From contig JAGWZE010000011.1 of the NCBI GenBank assembly GCA_018969015.1, positions 32,282 through 96,281 of the forward strand: DNA of 64,000 nucleotides, given 5' to 3'. Source of the stretch: Alphaproteobacteria bacterium. GTDB lineage: Bacteria; Pseudomonadota; Alphaproteobacteria; Caulobacterales; Aquidulcibacteraceae. The notes below the pieces were generated by a model, which was not told the origin of the DNA, made no database searches, and was given only the letters and a program-made list of their open reading frames with translations. Position numbers and translations under genes: made by a program. This document shows, in pieces, positions 62,368 through 64,000 of this stretch. Within the stretch, counting starts at the first letter, position 1; each line of letters opens with the position of its first letter.

Positions 62368-63723
62368 ATGGCGCGCACAGAAACCCCAGCGGGCCGCACT
62401 GCGGCGACCGACGATTTCGACGCCCTCGTCCGCAGCGCAAGCGACGGGGCCCGCCGGGCCCAGCTTCGCCTGGGCGTGACGGTCATCGTTTCGGCATTTC
62501 TGTTCATCTATGTCGGCGTTCTCGCCGGCGCCGTCTGGCTCGCGGTCGCGGTGGCGATCGAGGGCGCCGGGGTGGTCATCCGCAGCCGGGTCCGCGCCGG
62601 CGATCGACGCGCCGCCTTTTTCTACGTCGCTTCCCTGTTCGCCATATCCGTCACGTGGATGGCGCACGCGGTTCTGTTGTGGCGGACGGGCGGGCTGATC
62701 CCCCAGATCGCCGCGATCATGGACGTGTTCTCGCTGGCGCTCTACGCGGCGCTCGGCGCCCACAAGGACCGGCGGCTTCTCCTGGCGCTTCTGGCCCCGC
62801 CGCTCGTCACGCTGTGCGCGATGCTGATCCCGATGGCGTGGGCGCAAGGGCAGCCGGCCGGGGCGCTCGTCGCAACCTTCGCGACGTTCGGCGCCTGCGG
62901 CACCCTCGTCGCTAACGCGCTCGCCATGTACCGGTCCGACCGCGAGCTTTCCGCCGCCGTGCGCGCCTTGGCGCAGGAGCGCGCCGATCTCGAGCGCCGG
63001 GTGGCTGAACGCACCGCCGATCTTGCCGAGGCCGTCGAGCGCGCGTCCGCCGCCAGCGCCGCCAAGACCCGCTTCCTCGCCGCGCTCAGCCACGAACTGC
63101 GCACGCCGCTGAACGCGGTCATCGGCTACGCAGAGCTGATCGCCGACGACCTCACCCTGACCAAGACAGCCTCGCCGGAAGACGCCGTCCGCATCAGCGT
63201 GCATGGCCGCCGCCTGCTGACCTTGATCAACGAAGCCATCGATTTCGCCGAGCTGGACGAGGGCGACATCGTCGGTCGGCGCGAAAGCTTCACGCTCGAC
63301 GCCGTCGTCGACGACGCCCGCCGCGCCTGCACGCCGATCGCGCGCGCCGTCGGCGCCGAAGTGGATCTGCGCGTCGTCGGCGACGCCGGCGCCGTCCTGG
63401 GCGACCGCGCCCGCATCGGCCGCTGCCTCGCCGCGCTCGCTGTGAACGCCAGCCGCGCCGCCGGCCACGACGCCCGCATCGGCATCGAAACCGCCATCGA
63501 ATCGAACGGAACCGGCGCCTGGCTGCGCATGCAGGTCGAGGATCTGCCCGCGGGCGCCGCCGTCAGCGACGATCTCGGCGCCGGTATCGGCTTTGGCGTC
63601 GTCCGCCGCCTCGTCGACCTCATGGGCGGCGACGTGGTGATCGAATCCGCAACGCCCGACGCCGCCCCATCGGGCGCCGCGCGGATCATCATTCGCGCGC
63701 CCGTCGAACTCGCCGCCGCCTGA
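62368..63723 (+). CDS. membrane histidine kinase with degenerate ATP-binding boxes
   Basis: 451 residues. Five or six membrane helices (about 35-190) without a large periplasmic part, then a short coiled coil (ERADLERRVAERTADL) and the phosphoacceptor domain with FLAALSHELRTPLN (H242). The ATPase domain is shorter than usual. The N box is kept as LAALAVNAS but the G1 motif (DxGxG) is replaced by EDLPAGAAV and G2 reads GAGIGFGVV, so ATP binding may be weak. No response regulator gene is adjacent. The divergent MDR gene shares the 138-bp intergenic region. Confidence 0.88.
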   Translation: MARTETPAGRTAATDDFDALVRSASDGARRAQLRLGVTVIVSAFLFIYVGVLAGAVWLAVAVAIEGAGVVIRSRVRAGDRRAAFFYVASLFAISVTWMAHAVLLWRTGGLIPQIAAIMDVFSLALYAALGAHKDRRLLLALLAPPLVTLCAMLIPMAWAQGQPAGALVATFATFGACGTLVANALAMYRSDRELSAAVRALAQERADLERRVAERTADLAEAVERASAASAAKTRFLAALSHELRTPLNAVIGYAELIADDLTLTKTASPEDAVRISVHGRRLLTLINEAIDFAELDEGDIVGRRESFTLDAVVDDARRACTPIARAVGAEVDLRVVGDAGAVLGDRARIGRCLAALAVNASRAAGHDARIGIETAIESNGTGAWLRMQVEDLPAGAAVSDDLGAGIGFGVVRRLVDLMGGDVVIESATPDAAPSGAARIIIRAPVELAAA

Positions 63724-63794
63724 CCAATCGCCGCCAGCGGCCCGCCAGCCACCGCGTGCTTGCCGTGCGCACGCAGGCGCGCAACATCCCCCGC

Positions 63795-64000
63795 ATGACC
63801 GTCGCGCTGTTCACCCATCCCGCCATGCTCCGTCACGGCGTTCCCCCCGGCCACCCGGAGCGTCCGGACCGGCTCGCCCAGGTTCTCGCCGCCCTCGAGG
63901 ACCTGCCGCTCGATCGCTACGAGGCGCCGCTGGCGACGCGCGCGCAGCTCGCGCGGGTCCATCCCGAGGTCTATCTCGACGCCATCGAGCAGGCCTTTCC
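63795..64000 (+). CDS. histone deacetylase-family protein (partial, cut by window end)
   Basis: Only the first 68 codons are inside the window. ATG 63795 starts MTVALFTHPAMLRHGVPPGHPERPDRLAQVL, with PGHPERPDRL being the typical first block of the acetoin utilisation/histone deacetylase family, followed by APLATRAQLARVHPEVYLDAI. The catalytic zinc site lies downstream of the window. The gene follows the histidine kinase gene after 71 bp. Confidence 0.85.
   Translation, partial: MTVALFTHPAMLRHGVPPGHPERPDRLAQVLAALEDLPLDRYEAPLATRAQLARVHPEVYLDAIEQAF

Overview
The window is 64 kb of strongly G+C-rich chromosomal DNA from an alphaproteobacterium. The evidence is the split b/b' subunits of the F0 ATP synthase in an atpI-B-E-b'-b order, a two-subunit glycine decarboxylase (gcvPA/gcvPB), SapC, SleB, DUF4197 and DUF4424 proteins, and a clustered nadA/nadB/nadC set. 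The mix fits Caulobacterales/Hyphomonadales-like bacteria, but the genus cannot be fixed from the sequence alone. Genes are packed tightly with many ATGA, GTGA or TGATG overlaps. I see no rRNA, tRNA, CRISPR array, IS element or prophage.

Layout. 0-8 kb: a small membrane protein with a Rieske oxygenase, a membrane-inserted serine hydrolase, a lipoprotein, DUF4424, two PaaI-type thioesterases and an M20 amidohydrolase. 8-15.3 kb: a lipidated subtilase with a putative C-terminal barrel, a small lipoprotein, then a flavin monooxygenase-TetR-esterase-quinone reductase cluster. 15.3-22 kb: a degenerate receiver protein, an LLM flavin oxidoreductase, a zinc alcohol dehydrogenase, an OmpR-type response regulator with its histidine kinase, and a small secreted basic protein. 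22-28.4 kb: a dienoyl-CoA-reductase-like SDR, then the glycine cleavage operon gcvT-gcvH-gcvPA-gcvPB behind a tandem glycine riboswitch. 28.4-31 kb: the F0 operon on the minus strand with a recognisable promoter. 31-37.4 kb: glyS (without glyQ beside it), ppdK and a SleB-type cell-wall hydrolase.

37.5-43 kb: an SDR, then the de novo NAD operon nadA-(two small secreted Cys-rich paralogues)-nadB-nadC on the minus strand, with two TATGCT-type palindromes in front. 43-50 kb: ArsR-SRPBCC pair, crotonase, a TetR-haloalkane dehalogenase-hotdog operon, inorganic pyrophosphatase and a hybrid histidine kinase. 50-64 kb: an ECH1-like dienoyl-CoA isomerase, DUF4197, an alpha/beta hydrolase, a Zur-type regulator with an overlapping thioesterase, a degenerate GIY-YIG-like protein, an acyl-CoA dehydrogenase, an OmpW-family gene with a one-base frameshift, a DUF885 peptidase, MaoC-type hydratases, SapC, an MDR oxidoreductase, a histidine kinase with degenerate ATP-binding boxes, and the start of a histone-deacetylase-like gene cut by the window end. 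Scattered acyl-CoA genes (reductase, isomerase, hydratases, dehydrogenase, thioesterases) suggest breakdown of unsaturated or unusual acyl chains.

The most unusual structure is a dispersed family of palindromic elements (GTCATCC, stem-loop, GGGATCCAG). Six copies occur here. One sits in frame inside glyS and appears to add about a dozen residues to the synthetase. Two others are preceded by an extra 10-bp hairpin whose first three bases are the stop codon of two unrelated genes.
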